Shown here: piece after piece, positions 44,907-55,759 of the stretch | Numbering within the stretch: position 1 is the first letter of the stretch | Layout of the letters: the number at the start of each line of letters is the position of its first letter | Assembly (NCBI RefSeq): GCF_947507565.1 | Contig: NC_089190.1 | Coordinates: forward strand, 620,001-684,000 | Origin: Oscarella lobularis | Lineage: Eukaryota > Porifera > Homoscleromorpha > Homosclerophorida > Oscarellidae | Direction: 5' to 3' | Length of the DNA stretch: 64,000 nt | Program-made: the position numbers and the translations under genes | The notes under the pieces: model-generated | The model's input: the letters and a program-made list of their open reading frames with translations, nothing else | Database searches by the model: none | Told to the model about the DNA's origin: nothing

Positions 44907-46563
44907 ATGTCTGAGGTTCCAGCTCCTTCCGGCGGATGGACGAAGTCCTTAGCGCAGTTACCTTCGATATCCATCAGCACAATCGATCAGTATCTCCTGT
45001 TCGATGTTCTACCTGAAGATGGGAAGTCAGCAGGAGCTCATAAAGGTCGAAGCAAGGGATGGACGCTCTGGAGGAACGAGAACGTGCGGAATGTCGTCCT
45101 CAACAGTTCAGAAGGCGTTTGCTTTGTAAAAGCCAATATTCGAGCGTTGATGAAGTTGAGCATGAAGTACGAGGCGAGCGTTCAGTTAGATCCTCTTACG
45201 GGGTCTGTCACAAAATGTACGTGCCAATGTAAGGCAGGAAAGGGTGGACGGTGCAAGCACGTAGCCGCACTTCTATTTCGTCTGTGGGATCTCAAGATGC
45301 AGAAGATTCCGTCTGTTCCACCTGACAAGTCGGTGACGGATGTTCCGGCTTATTGGAAAGGAGGCGGTGCAAACGTCGATGGTAAACATCTTTCTCTCTC
45401 AAATTTAGGCATTGGGAAACAACAAGCGCCGTCAGTGGGATCATCAGAAGCTCTGGCTGACATTACTAGGCAGAAGATCCACATTGTCGTCGATCAGCCA
45501 GTGACTGTTGTTCCTGCAAGCATGCAGCTGGTGCCAAGAGAAGATATTGAAAAGTTCTGCAAGGAACTAAAATCATCAGAAAAGGCTCCAATGCTCACTC
45601 CCGTTATTGAGAGAAACGGCTACATGCCTGTTTGACAGCTTCTGTGCCGGTCGAGGCTTTGTATCGTTACGTCCGGATTTGTTATCTCCAAAACCGGAAT
45701 TAAATGAGGAATATCAGCACTTGCTGGAGAGCTTGCATTTTGGAGGTGCAGTCAGCAAAATCGTGAAGGACTTGCCTGTTATAGACGTTTCAACGGATGA
45801 AAATGACAGCCGTACGTGGATAAAATACGAAGGTAATCTGTCCGCTTCTCAGCTTGACTTCCTTCATGAAAAAAGAATATGTATTAACGACTCAGGGTGC
45901 AGAAGAATAGAACAAGCCACCCGAGGTCAGGCGGAGAGTCCTCTGTGGAGGAAAATGAGGCAAATGAGACTGACGGCTTCAAACTTCGGACGAGTGTTCA
46001 AACGAATTAAGTCACGTCATCCAACATCTTTACTCAACAGTCTTCTTAGCAACAAATCAGTTGACACTGCCTCTACAAGATGGGGAAAGTCTCATGAGTG
46101 TGATGCTGTTGAAGAGTACGAAACATTGTCAGGGCGCAAAACTCAGGAATGCGGTCTTTTTGTTAACCCACGTTTTTGCTGGCTTGGGGCTTCTCCTGAT
46201 CGACTGGTGACCGATCCAGCTGAGAAGCTAAGTACCGATGGACTCCTCGAAATTAAATTCCCGTTCAGTGCTCGTGAAATGACCGTACAAGAATATCAGA
46301 AGCAGAAATCGTCCTGTGTTTCATTCACAGATGGACAGATGCACCTGAAAGAGGGACACAATTAATTCTATCAAGTTCTTGGACAAATGGCAATATCAGG
46401 GAGGCCTTGGTGCGATTTCGCTGTCTGGACGCCAAGTGAAATGGCAATCAAACGGATTTACTTCAACGAAGAAAAGTGGAAGAGCTGTTTGGATGTGCTC
46501 ACATTGTTTTATTTTGATATTCTCATAGCTGATATCAGATTTGGCGAACATTCTTTGAAGTAA
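44907..46563 (+). pseudogene. SWIM zinc finger - YqaJ-type exonuclease (ISL2EU accessory gene)
   Basis: From the ATG at 44907 the N-terminal part carries a SWIM zinc finger, CTCQCKAGKGGRCKHVAALL (C-x-C-xn-C-x-H, about residues 105-125). After a one-base frameshift near 45620 the second half holds RQMRLTASNFGRVFKR, GLFVNPRFCWLGASPDRLV and DGLLEIKFPFSAR, the D...E-x-K core of YqaJ/lambda-exonuclease nucleases. A TAA at 46363-46365 replaces an aromatic codon, and the same frame continues FYQVLGQMAISGRPWCDF to a stop at about 46563. It is convergent with the ISL2EU-type transposase remnant that follows at once. Known ISL2EU (IS4EU) transposons carry such a nuclease. Confidence 0.85.
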
Positions 46564-46567
46564 TCTA

Positions 46568-46822
46568 AGCTATTAGTTTGGGAAGAAAGTTTGACAAATG
46601 GCAACAAATAAACCATATCCTCGACAGATCACGGTGCATTGATAAAGGGACGACTTGTGACAGGATTCGAAATGTCTTCACGCGGTTGATTGCTCGTTCA
46701 ACGTGTATTCGAACTGATGCAATACGTCTGGTATTGACCTCATCCTTAACTGAGAGTTGGCTCTTTCCATCCATGAAGGCAGGAATGTTAAGCTTAACTT
46801 TTCTTTCCGCCAACAATGTCTC
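46568..46822 (-). pseudogene. ISL2EU/Harbinger-type DDE transposase, C-terminal fragment
   Basis: Reads VKLNIPAFMDGKSQLSVKDE, then TRRIASVRIHVERAINRVKT and FRILSQVVPL, ending SNFLPKLIA. RRIASxRIHVERAI is the end of the DDE_Tnp_4 catalytic domain as found in ISL2EU elements. Upstream exons are cut off at about 46822, where other element sequence begins. Its stop lies a few bases from the stop of the SWIM-YqaJ gene. Confidence 0.85.
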
Positions 46823-46858
46823 TATCTCAAACCCTCAACCTTAGAATCTTCTGCACAC

Positions 46859-46888
46859 GACCCGGGCGAAGCCGGGTACTCAAATAGT
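46859..46888 (+). mobile_element. Possible Helitron 3' end
   Basis: ACCCGGGCGAAGCCGGGT forms a hairpin, followed after about ten bases by AAATAG and T. This resembles the 3' terminus of the Helitron at 13010 (GCGTAGCCGGGTC, then CTAG-T). Gypsy integrase sequence starts directly after it. The terminal CTAG is altered to ATAG, and no matching 5' end was found. Confidence 0.4.
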
Positions 46889-48160
46889 CTCTTCGCACCG
46901 TTTGCAACTCGATTCAGCCAGAACAGGCCCGAGAGCCGATGCAGCCAAGTGAAACGCCGAAGCTTGCTTGGACAAAAGTAGCCATGGATCTTTTCGAGTT
47001 TGATGGGTCTCACTACATCGTGGTGGTAGACTATTATTCCAATTTCTACGAAGTGGAGCTTTTACGGGATCTCACCGCTGCTACAACGATACTTCGTATC
47101 AAGAGCATCTTCGCAAGGCATGGAATTCCGGAAATCGCCGTTTCCGATAATGGTCCACAATTCGTCAACGCACAATTCGCCGCGTTCGCCACTGCCTGTC
47201 GCTTCCGCTACGTCACGTCTTTGCCATGGTACCCACAATCCAACGACAAGGCAGAAAGTGCGGTCAAAATCTGCAAAACCCTTATCAAAAAAGCGAAGAA
47301 TTCGAAATCGGATACTTATCTGGCACTCTTGGCGTACAGAGCCACGCCGTCAGAAACGCTCAAGTCATCGCATGCACAGTTATTGTTCGGACGTCGCATT
47401 CGCACCCAGCTGCCTATGAAATCGTCGATGTTGGACCCGACTCCACAGTCGCCCGCCGTCATTCAAGGTCGCATCGAAGAAACGAAGGAGAAGCAAAAGG
47501 CACGCTACGACACAAAAGCGAAAGAATTGCCTGCGATCAAACCTGGTGATTGGCTACGAATGAAGCGTCCAGGAGAAAATGAATGGTCACCTGCTCGATG
47601 TCTAAAGAAGCTCAGCAATCGTTCGTTCAGAGTTAGATGTGGAGATTACGTCTACCGTCGAAACCGTCGTCAGTTGCGTCTCACGTCGGAAGAGAATCCG
47701 AGTGATGAAGGGGAAGAGCAACTCGAGTTAACCCCGCCGGTAGTGCAGTCTCAAGCAAAATCGAATACGCCTCAGCAGCCAACCACGCAACCGGAATCTC
47801 AGCAACCGGAACCGCAGCAACCGGAACGTTAGCGATCCAGAATCACCGCCGACAAATACAACCGTCGCCTCAACCGTCGTCGCCAGTCTCGACTCAACGC
47901 TCGTCTGGTGAGTCCACAAATCCAGCACCTGCCTCGACTCCCGTGAAAGTCAGCTCGTACGGACGTCTTCTTTGTCAGCCAAAGTGGCTCAAGGACTACG
48001 AACACGTCGCAACTAGAGACAAAGGAGGGTGTTGCGATATGCTATCCGGGACTTCTATGTTAGATGTTAGATGTGCATGACCAACTGTTACGTAGTCAGT
48101 TTTTGCGTTTACCAATACATCCACGGATATCGTCACAGAGATGGCGGAGGTGGCAAGACA
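46889..48160 (+). mobile_element. Ty3/gypsy LTR retrotransposon, 3' part
   Basis: Contains the integrase core and C-terminal domain, a non-coding stretch, a polypurine tract (AAAGGAGGG at 48021-48029) and the start of a 3' LTR at TGTTGCGATATG (48030). No gag, protease or RT, and no 5' LTR, are present. Confidence 0.8.
46898..47832 (+). pseudogene. Ty3/gypsy integrase (N-terminally truncated pol fragment)
   Basis: The frame enters at about 46898 and has PMQPSETPKLAWTKVAMDLF (first catalytic Asp), AVSDNGPQFVNAQF (second Asp) and PQSNDKAESAVKICKTL (Glu), then a chromatin-end C-terminal region (KPGDWLRMKRPGENEWSPA) and a Gln/Pro/Glu-rich tail (PEPQQPER) to the stop at 47832. The HHCC zinc finger and all upstream pol domains are missing. 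The remaining 300 codons are free of lesions. It integrates cDNA in intact relatives. Confidence 0.9.
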
Positions 48161-48600
48161 AAATTCGATCCCTGCTTACAAAAATTCGATATAAAATAGG
48201 CCTGTCCTAATTTACCAAATCTTGCGCATGTGACAGATAAGTCTCTGACGAGACGTGACCGTTATTGTCGTTTTTCTTCTCCTCACTTCCGTTTAGTAGA
48301 GGCGCGGGTGACGTCAATGCTGGCAGAGATGAAAGAAGAACTTGTCTTTTATGTGCCGACGGGTTGCCTCCTTTCCAGAATTGATGTAGGCATCGCCAAT
48401 TGTATTCAGCTGAAGATATAAAGAATTTACTGATCGTTCCATATATCATACCTTAGAAACGTTGTAGATATCGATAAACTTGCCAAATTAAAAATTCCAG
48501 AGAATCTCCAGTGCTGGAAATTTAATATTTCCTTTTCTTTTAGTTGTAATCGGTCTAAACTTTGCCCAGTTTATCAATAATCCTGTATCTTTGATTCCTC
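48030..48600. other. LTR remnant and non-coding sequence
   Basis: The first 130 bp or so are the start of the gypsy 3' LTR; its end could not be defined. No gene is seen in the rest. Confidence 0.4.
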
Positions 48601-49190
48601 GCCAAAAAAGGGCTTTCATTCCAAGTAGTGTCACGCATCTTCGGCTGCTTTCCAAGAACTTTGACTCACATCCTTTTTGCAACAAGGGCATCCTTGCTCT
48701 TGGCCGCATGGTTTGAGCTGTGGTGAAATATCCACACTAGGCTATATCGATCTCTGTCATACTTTTCTTCTGCGATTGACAGTGCTTCCTCCACCTGTTT
48801 CAAGAACTGCTCCGCATTCCAGTAACCTTCTTTTCCAGCTCCAATCTCCAATTGCACTCGAGTTTCTCTCCCGCCGTGACGCAAAAACCCATCGAACTCT
48901 TTTATAAAATCAGAAATTATAATGCCAGCCCCTCTGCCTTTTTTTCGAAGGAACACCTGGTCCGCTTGACCCCAAGCCTTCGTCTGATCGTCGCTAGACT
49001 GGAAAGTTGTCTCATTGTGAAAAATTAGGACGAGGTGCTTGGACGCAGAAGGATTGCAATGATAGCCTGGCTGAGGCGCGCTGGAATCAACATCATTCGG
49101 AAGCGGAGCAGGACGATGAGATTTTTCAAGTGACTGCAAGACGCGAACGCAGTCGGCTCTGTACAATTTTACATCGTCTCTTTCATGACC
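48600..49190 (-). pseudogene. IS630-like transposase fragment (third copy)
   Basis: Reads VLIFHNETTFQSSDDQTKAW (first catalytic position, Asn for Asp in HNE), GRGAGIIISDFIKEFDGFL, GKEGYWNAEQFLKQVEEAL and LVWIFHHSSNHAAKSKDALV (His-His where active copies have Asp-His). The altered catalytic residues, and truncation on both sides, mark it as dead. It supplies the segment deleted from the copy at 1098-2790. No HIRAN sequence lies nearby. Confidence 0.8.
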
Positions 49191-49552
49191 GTTGAAGTAA
49201 ATTAATTCCTTTTTTGCCCGTGCTCTCTAAGAAAAACCGAAAGTATGCAGAAATCTTAGGGCTGTCAATTCGCTGACTTTTCTTGGAAATTCAGTCGGAG
49301 AATTTAGGTTAGGCAGTAGCGTTGTATTTAAGAGACTCTGGAGGCAACAGACGAATGCGACGTTACCGGCTCATGCATCGATGGATATAGACTCGCCCGC
49401 GTCGTGCTTCTATTACGCTTTTTAACAGTGGAAAAGGAAACGTTGCCGTAAAGCGTCGAGTCATATAGCTTCGATTTCCAGACCCTTAGTTATTGCGCTA
49501 AGCTGCGTGGGCGCCGCATGGCGCTAACGAAAAGGACTTGACAATCACTGTG
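49191..49552. other. No gene seen
   Basis: Short non-coding stretch between the transposase fragment and the inverted-repeat element. Confidence 0.4.
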
Positions 49553-50072
49553 CAAAACCGTTTGTAGATTACGTGATCTTTCCTCGCGCTGTGACGAATC
49601 GGCTTTTGGCTCTTTAATTACCGCACTCTCGCCCTGATTCGACTATTGGCCTAATCTAATCGCGAATGCATAATACGGTTAGCTTAGTTGAGCCCAATGC
49701 GAACTCTTAGGAAGTATAACGTCAATTCATGTCGCCTGTGTGGGAAGGAAAACCCAGGTCGCGTTCTCAAAGGGCGTTGAAGATCGACGCTAAATCTCGA
49801 TCACCTAGCTGTTTCGTCCAGTCACAGAATACTATAGGAGAAAGCATGCTTTTTAGTCGGCTTTAGCAACGAAAAGTCAAGAGTCACATATGGCTGCGAA
49901 AAAATCTGGCAGCGGCAGCCATTTTCACACAGAGGCCTACGCTAATGGTATTATGCAGACGCGATTAGATTAGGCCAATGGTCGAATCAGTGCGAGTGTG
50001 CAGTAATTAGAGATCCGAAAGGCGACTGGTCTCAGAGCTAGGAAAGATCACGTGATCTGCACACGGTTATGT
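49553..50072. repeat. MITE with ~115-bp inverted arms
   Basis: The left arm (49553-49685) and right arm (49940-50072) are inverted copies of about 115-130 bp. They share ACGTGATCTTTCCT, GATTCGAC, ATTGGCCTAATCTAATCGCG and TGCATAATAC. The interior of about 250 bp is non-coding. No clear target duplication was found. It is not related by sequence to the P-like ends. Confidence 0.85.
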
Positions 50073-52105
50073 ACAGTGATCGTCAAGGTCCTCTCTTTAG
50101 CGCTATGCCCTGCTCACCCAGCCTAGATCGCTGGAGGAGGGTCTGGCAATCGAGACTACGAGGCACAAGCCGGTAAGGTCGCATTCGTATGTTGCCTCCG
50201 GAGCCTTATAAAATACGCAAGTAACCGTCCTTGAACAGCGCCCCCAAACTGTCCATGACAACTGTCCATGACGTTGGCAAGTGTCACAAGGCTCTCTTTT
50301 GGTGAGAAAAGCCGCATCCACTCACCACGCACGCCAGGCCACCGCTCACACGGCAAACCGAAGAAGAGTGCCTGGCTTGCGAGGCTATTGTCTACCCACG
50401 AGCGTAATGGTGATTGAGAGAGGACGAGACCTCGCGAGTTAAACCGTTTCTTTGCATCGACGAAGACTGTTTGCGCTTGTCAAAAGAGATCGGTAATCGG
50501 GAAGAACCGCAGAGTTTCGGGCCATTTTGTTTGTCGTTAAGTCCGGGTTGTCCTCCAGTAGAAGTGGTTCGCACAAATTAGGGCGTGGCTGGAAAGGATG
50601 TTCTGCCAAGCGTAGGGTTTTCTAGTCGAATTTCAATTGAGTTACGATATTCATTAGATTTCTTTGTTAGTTAGGTGTTCCTTTGGTCACTTGAAACGGC
50701 TAGATGAGCCTCCGTTTTATAAATATTTAAGCATGTTATCTTTCCGTTAACAAGAATGTCGTTGTGAAAAAGTGAAGAGTTGCCCGAGATGAGGGTGTGG
50801 CGACAGAGCCGCATGCAAAATTTGGGTTTGTCGGCGATTTTGTTGTTTCAAGCGCCTGCGCTACGCCCACTTATGCGCTCGCGCCTTGGATTGAGAACGG
50901 CTCGTTAATCTCTAAGTAAAATAATTGTTGAGGGTTTACAAGGCGCTCTCAAGTCAGCCAGTGTGGTGTACCGTACGCCACTGAATATTCGCTACTGCGT
51001 ATCTCAGGCTCAAAGTAAAATTCTTTGATAATCGTCTTTTTGACGGACATGAGAGTGGGACAGGTTTACGAAGGTGTGGCTTTAGCCATATCTTCTCAAC
51101 TGGAATTCATCCGCGAAAAAGAAGACGTAAGCGACCGCATCCTCTCTGAGACTTCATACTCCGAAGACGACGTCCTCCAGCCCGACAACCCAAGAATACA
51201 TTCACCCCGGCCGCTTTAAAAGGACTACAAAAACAAGACATCGGTCATGTAAAAAGACGTTTATCGCAGTCAGTAAATGCCGGAGACGGCAAGGAAATCG
51301 AATTCTTCTGGATCATTTATCAATAGGATTTGGCAACTGATGGCCGAGGTCATTAAGAGGCCCAGCGTTCGCGCTTTAATTATTAAATGCAGAACATTAT
51401 CCTTGACAGCCTCATACCTCGGCATAAGGATATTAACGACTTTAGAAACGTAATACGCACTCACTTCTGCTGTCGTAATTAAACATATAGTGTCTCTACC
51501 GTTTTTATCGCAGGAAACATAGACCAATATTATTTATTATCTTCTTTGATTTAGCTATTTATTAAATTAAAAAATTGGTGGTTTTTGGCAATAATTGTAT
51601 CGGAATTAAAGAAACTGGCTGCTGCTAAATGCGGAACGTCATGTTTAATTGTGTACGCAGGTTCTTACATAATTATTCAACCATCAAGGAAAAGACCTTG
51701 ATAACGTTTTTTCAGAACGCATTACGTTTTATAGTGGTTAGGAGATACTCGGTCGAGTTATACGTCGGGTGACGCTAAAACAAAGTTTCAAAAAATTATT
51801 GAGTACATTATACATTTTTGACCAAAAAATGAATTAATTTCATAGACCAGTCAACGGGATCCTTATGAGTAGAATAAATTAATTCCATAGACTAGTCAAC
51901 AGGATCTTTATGAGTCGAATGCTATGGGGAAATGGAACCATGTGAGTTCCAGTAAACCAAACTTCTGACAAATTCGTGTTGAGAATATCCCGGGCAACCT
52001 CTTAAGAAGCTGAACAACCTGTGCGATTAAATTAAAGCATTTTCTCTTAATGTTGTGGTGCCCCTCTTCCTCATTATAAAAGGTAAGTAACTTTATTTGC
52101 ATAAC
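50073..52105. other. No recognisable gene
   Basis: No supported gene. A direct repeat of CTGTCCATGAC lies at 50249-50272, and a GCCTGGCTTGCGAGGC-like word at about 50372 recurs inverted near 55490. The short ORF at 51025-51219 (acidic, SEDDVLQPDN) and the one at 51270-51527 have no family I recognise. Confidence 0.45.
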
Positions 52106-52345
52106 TGACTCAACACATTAATAACTCACAAATTCAACACATCAATAAACCACAAAGTCAACAACTCACAAACTCAACACATCAATAACTCAAACTCAAC
52201 ACATCAATAACTCACAAATTCACAAATTCAACACATCAAGAGCTCCCAAACTCAACACATCAATAACTCACAATAACAACACATTAATAACTAACAAAGT
52301 CAATAACTCACAAAACTCACAAACTCAAAACATCATTAACTCACG
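52106..52345. repeat. Minisatellite, ~24-bp units
   Basis: About ten degenerate tandem units containing CAACACATCAATAACTCACA. AT-rich, non-coding. Confidence 0.9.
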
Positions 52346-52439
52346 AAGTCCACATGTGCTATTCATTGCCGATTTTTCGAAAAGTATAGGCGACGCTTTT
52401 GAGCCTGAACTTGACGCTGTGAGTGAAGCCGAATGAGAT

Positions 52440-52757
52440 TCTCAAGCGTTCGTCAGGCTCAGAGCAGAAACAAATCGCATTGACGAGAATCAAAATTTAG
52501 ATCTAAATAAAGTGAGGGGTATAGGAACAGATGGCGCCGCCACTATTGTGGAATGTCGAAATGAAGCTGCGAAACGACTAAAAACGCATTGTCCCTCAGC
52601 TATTGGTGTACACTGTGCTGCGCATCGTCTCAATTTAGCTTCAAGTCATGCGGGAAACTCTGCTGCTTTCGTGAAGCAATTTCACACTATTATTCGACAA
52701 GTCCACGACTTCTTCAACAATAGCGATGTGCAAACGGCGGGCTTGAAATCAATTTAA
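52440..52757 (+). pseudogene. hAT-like (ZNF862-type) transposase fragment
   Basis: The reading VRGIGTDGAATIVECRNEA contains the first catalytic Asp, and AIGVHCAAHRLNLASSHAG is the conserved CxxH-type HRL block of the hAT superfamily. A stop follows at 52757. A short upstream stretch (FVRLRAETNRIDENQ) is in frame. The dimerisation domain and zinc finger are missing. Confidence 0.8.
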
Positions 52758-53023
52758 AGAAAAGAAAATTTGGCTGCTCCCTGTCAAACTCGATAGCTGA
52801 GTAGTGAATTTAATTTTAAGTTTATTTTGCGTATTGGACGTCCTTAAAAGGTCTTTTTTGGCATGAGCTTATTACGAATGCGGTACCTTCAGCGGCAAAT
52901 TTGGAGGCCCGGTTTGCGAAAATCGCTCGCGGTTACAAAGTGTATGAGGTAAGGTGTTGAATGAGGAAGTTATCAGAGCTCAGTTCTGTGAACCGTGTAG
53001 AAGCGTTTGGTATTCATGAGAGA

Positions 53024-53695
53024 ATTATCAATAGACGCTTTTCGTAATGACTGCGCATGTGCGGGCGCCATTTTGAAGTGGGGATCAGTGCCAAATGCCG
53101 ATCTGAAGAGGCGTCTAATTCCACTTTAGCAATTCCAAGAAGCGCTTTTATCACTTCTGCTGATAGTTACTGTCAAGCTTGTCCAGTTTAGTCAAGTTTT
53201 AGGATAGTAGCTTCTACGACAGACTAATTAGACGAGGAAATAGCGGAACCGGAAGTGAGCTCTCACTAGCGTAGCAAAGGATTTTTTGGCTAGCTATAGA
53301 TCTTTGGGTGTATAGAAATAAATACTCTAACCTTTCAAAGTGATTCCTCGCACGTATTTCTTCCGCTTAAGCACAAAAAAATCGAAGGAAGTACGTGCGA
53401 GAAATCACTTCAAAAGGTTAGAGTACTTATTGGTATGCACGAAAGGATCTATAGCAAGCCAAAAACTCTTTTGCTGCGCTTGTGAGAAGTCACTTCCGGT
53501 TCGCTTATTGAAGCAGCTACAATACTAAACCTTAGCTAAACTTGTCAAGCTTGACGATAACTATCCGCGGAAGTTCTAAAAGCTCTTCTAGAATCTTTAA
53601 AGTGGAATTGGACGCCTTTCTAATCTGCTTTTTTGGCACTGATCCCACTTTCTTGCACATGCGCAGTCATTACGAAAAGGGTCTATTAAGCACTC
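53024..53695. repeat. Foldback element, nearly full palindrome
   Basis: Two arms of about 320 bp (53024-53367 and 53383-53695) are inverted copies with about 15-20% divergence and only a short central loop. Outer ends carry CTTTTCGTAATGACTGCGCATG; inner ends carry CTCTAACCTTT and CGCACGTA. ORFs inside are mirror artefacts. Confidence 0.9.
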
Positions 53696-54239
53696 TTAAG
53701 GGTCCGGTGAGGTTAGGGAATGTTTTTCTTAACTATTCGGGGGTCTAAGATTACAGAGAATTCCAATAAATTTCTCATGGTTATTTACGTCACGTGCTGT
53801 TCTATACCGCGCACGTGAGGGTCTATATTAATTATACACACAAAGATGGCTAAAAGCGATTTGTTAAACAATTATCACATAGGGATTTTTATCAACGAAG
53901 TTTTTCTTACGGGCATGCCTAATCACTTCTTTTCCCTGAGTTACCAATTTCATTTTATTTACAGAACACATGACAGTGTTTGCTGTCATAAATTTGCATG
54001 TATTTTAAAAGGAAATAAACAAAGAATGATTTCTTTTACCTTATTTGGCATACCTAGAAAACGTCGTGTATTGACTACTTTCTTTTGCTTTCGACGTTGA
54101 GGAAGATTAATTGATTAGACACAATTGAAAAACTCTTCGCTGATACGGGTACTGAAGTCGCGCGGCTAAACACCAGTTCGCTAGAGCGCGCTAATCGATT
54201 TACGCTGAGAAGCACTGTATAAACAGTATTATAAAATAT

Positions 54240-54525
54240 TAGAGAATTGGAGACGAAGCCTCGAGATTAACGGAGGTTCAGTGAGCAGAGCCCCTAATAT
54301 TTAACAGTGTCACACTTTTTAAATTCTTATAAGTTGTATGACTAATTGTAAAACAGGAGAACTGAAGGCGAAGCCTCCAGATTAATGGGAGTTTAGGGGG
54401 CGGAGCTCCTGATATTTAAAAGTGTGGCTCTTCTTAAGATTCTTTTAATCAGTATTAATAATTGTAAATTATTGGCGTTGTCTAGATTAATGGGGGTTAG
54501 GCAGCGGAGCCTCATAATATTTAAC
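54240..54525. repeat. Three diverged tandem units of ~120 bp
   Basis: Each unit holds GAAGCCTC-AGATTAA-GG, then GCGGAGCYYC and TAATATTTAA. Non-coding. Confidence 0.8.
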
Positions 54526-55496
54526 AAAAAATTCTGCTTTATTACTTTTAAATTTTACATTGTGTGTAAGAAGATGTGGTTGGGCCTCATGATGGCAACT
54601 GTCATCATTCTAGAGTAACGATAAAAGCGCTAAAGTGCCACTTTAAGCTTCTCTGTAGGAACTGCAGAGTGTGGGAGAGAACATTTTATTTCGAAGAATT
54701 CTCGTCCTTATCTCTCAGTCTGACCTGTACGCTGACGCGATACAGTCATCATTAAGAATAGCTCAAAGTCATGGTTATTCGGCACCGCCCCAAAAGTAAA
54801 TTATAGGTAATTAACTGGATGAAACAATGTGTAGCTCACTATACTATACTACAGATAGTAAGCATGCAGTCGAAGGAAAGCAGCCTCCACATAGCAACGT
54901 TTGGCAACATACGTATTAACATTTCATCGTCAGTAGCTTGGGCTGCGTTAATTTTCTTCAATTCTCCAAAACATCTACGTGCGGAGCCGCCGGTGCACTC
55001 TGGAGAAGCTGCAACGTAACTAGATACACAATGACTAATGAAGGCCTATTTAAGCTACTTAGCAAAAAGTACCTGAAAAATTGCGATCGAAGTGCAATTT
55101 TGTCGATTGATTCCTGGTGGCTACAAGTGAGCACAAAAACGCACTGTAGCCGATTTTGATATCCCACTAGGATGAGGATAAAGGGGAAGTCGTTGTCAGG
55201 GAATATGTAGCAAAGATGACAAAGCGATAGCCTCGCGTTGCTAGGCCCTTGTCTCTGATTATTCGTATAAACACGGGAGGGGAGAAGGGCCTTGTACCAC
55301 TGGTCTGCGTAGGTCACGAGAACAACCCTATTGTGGATGCGGTAGAATGCAATTACACACCTCGCGTACTTTAGGCCCACAACGTTACTGATGCGCTTGG
55401 TCACCTTCTGATGTTTTGCAACTGCTTGCTTTGTAACATATTATTAATCCATAGGTTGCGCACAAAGTAGAAGGTGCCCGCGCATTAGCCTCGCAA

Positions 55497-55585
55497 GCCA
55501 GGCCCTCCGAGCAGTTCGTGTATTCGTTGGGCTTAGCGCGCGAGGTTTGGGGGCGCGGCGGCTCTCACTGCTCGGAGGGCCTGGT
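55497..55585. repeat. 18-bp inverted repeat (hairpin)
   Basis: GCCAGGCCCTCCGAGCAG at 55497 and its near-perfect complement at 55568-55585, with a GC-rich loop of about 53 bp. A second copy of the outer word GTACCACT-GTCTGCGT occurs near 55296 and 55584. Confidence 0.8.
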
Positions 55586-55759
55586 ACCACTCGTCTGCGT
55601 CATACACCACGGGTCGACCCGGGTATCCACGTGATCACTCCGTTAATAGAAAAGATTACCACCTTGGTAATTAGGTGTCAAGGTTTGGCTGCTGCACTGT
55701 AACTCTGTACTGTCGCCTTTTGACAATGTCAGTCCGTGCGTGCGTTACTAATTGTTTCA

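Larger units (their letters stand above)
53696..55735. other. No recognisable gene
   Basis: No supported gene in this 2-kb stretch. ORFs at 53846-54100 and 54958-55404 lack any recognisable domain. Repeats are listed separately. Confidence 0.45.

Noticed and set aside
52106-52345. Possible CRISPR-like array
   Set aside because: Units are contiguous and degenerate, without unique spacers, and the context is eukaryotic. It is a minisatellite.
54958-55404. 148-codon ORF on the minus strand
   Set aside because: Hydrophobic but with no recognisable family, no splice context, and overlapping a plus-strand ORF of equal quality. Left as unsupported.
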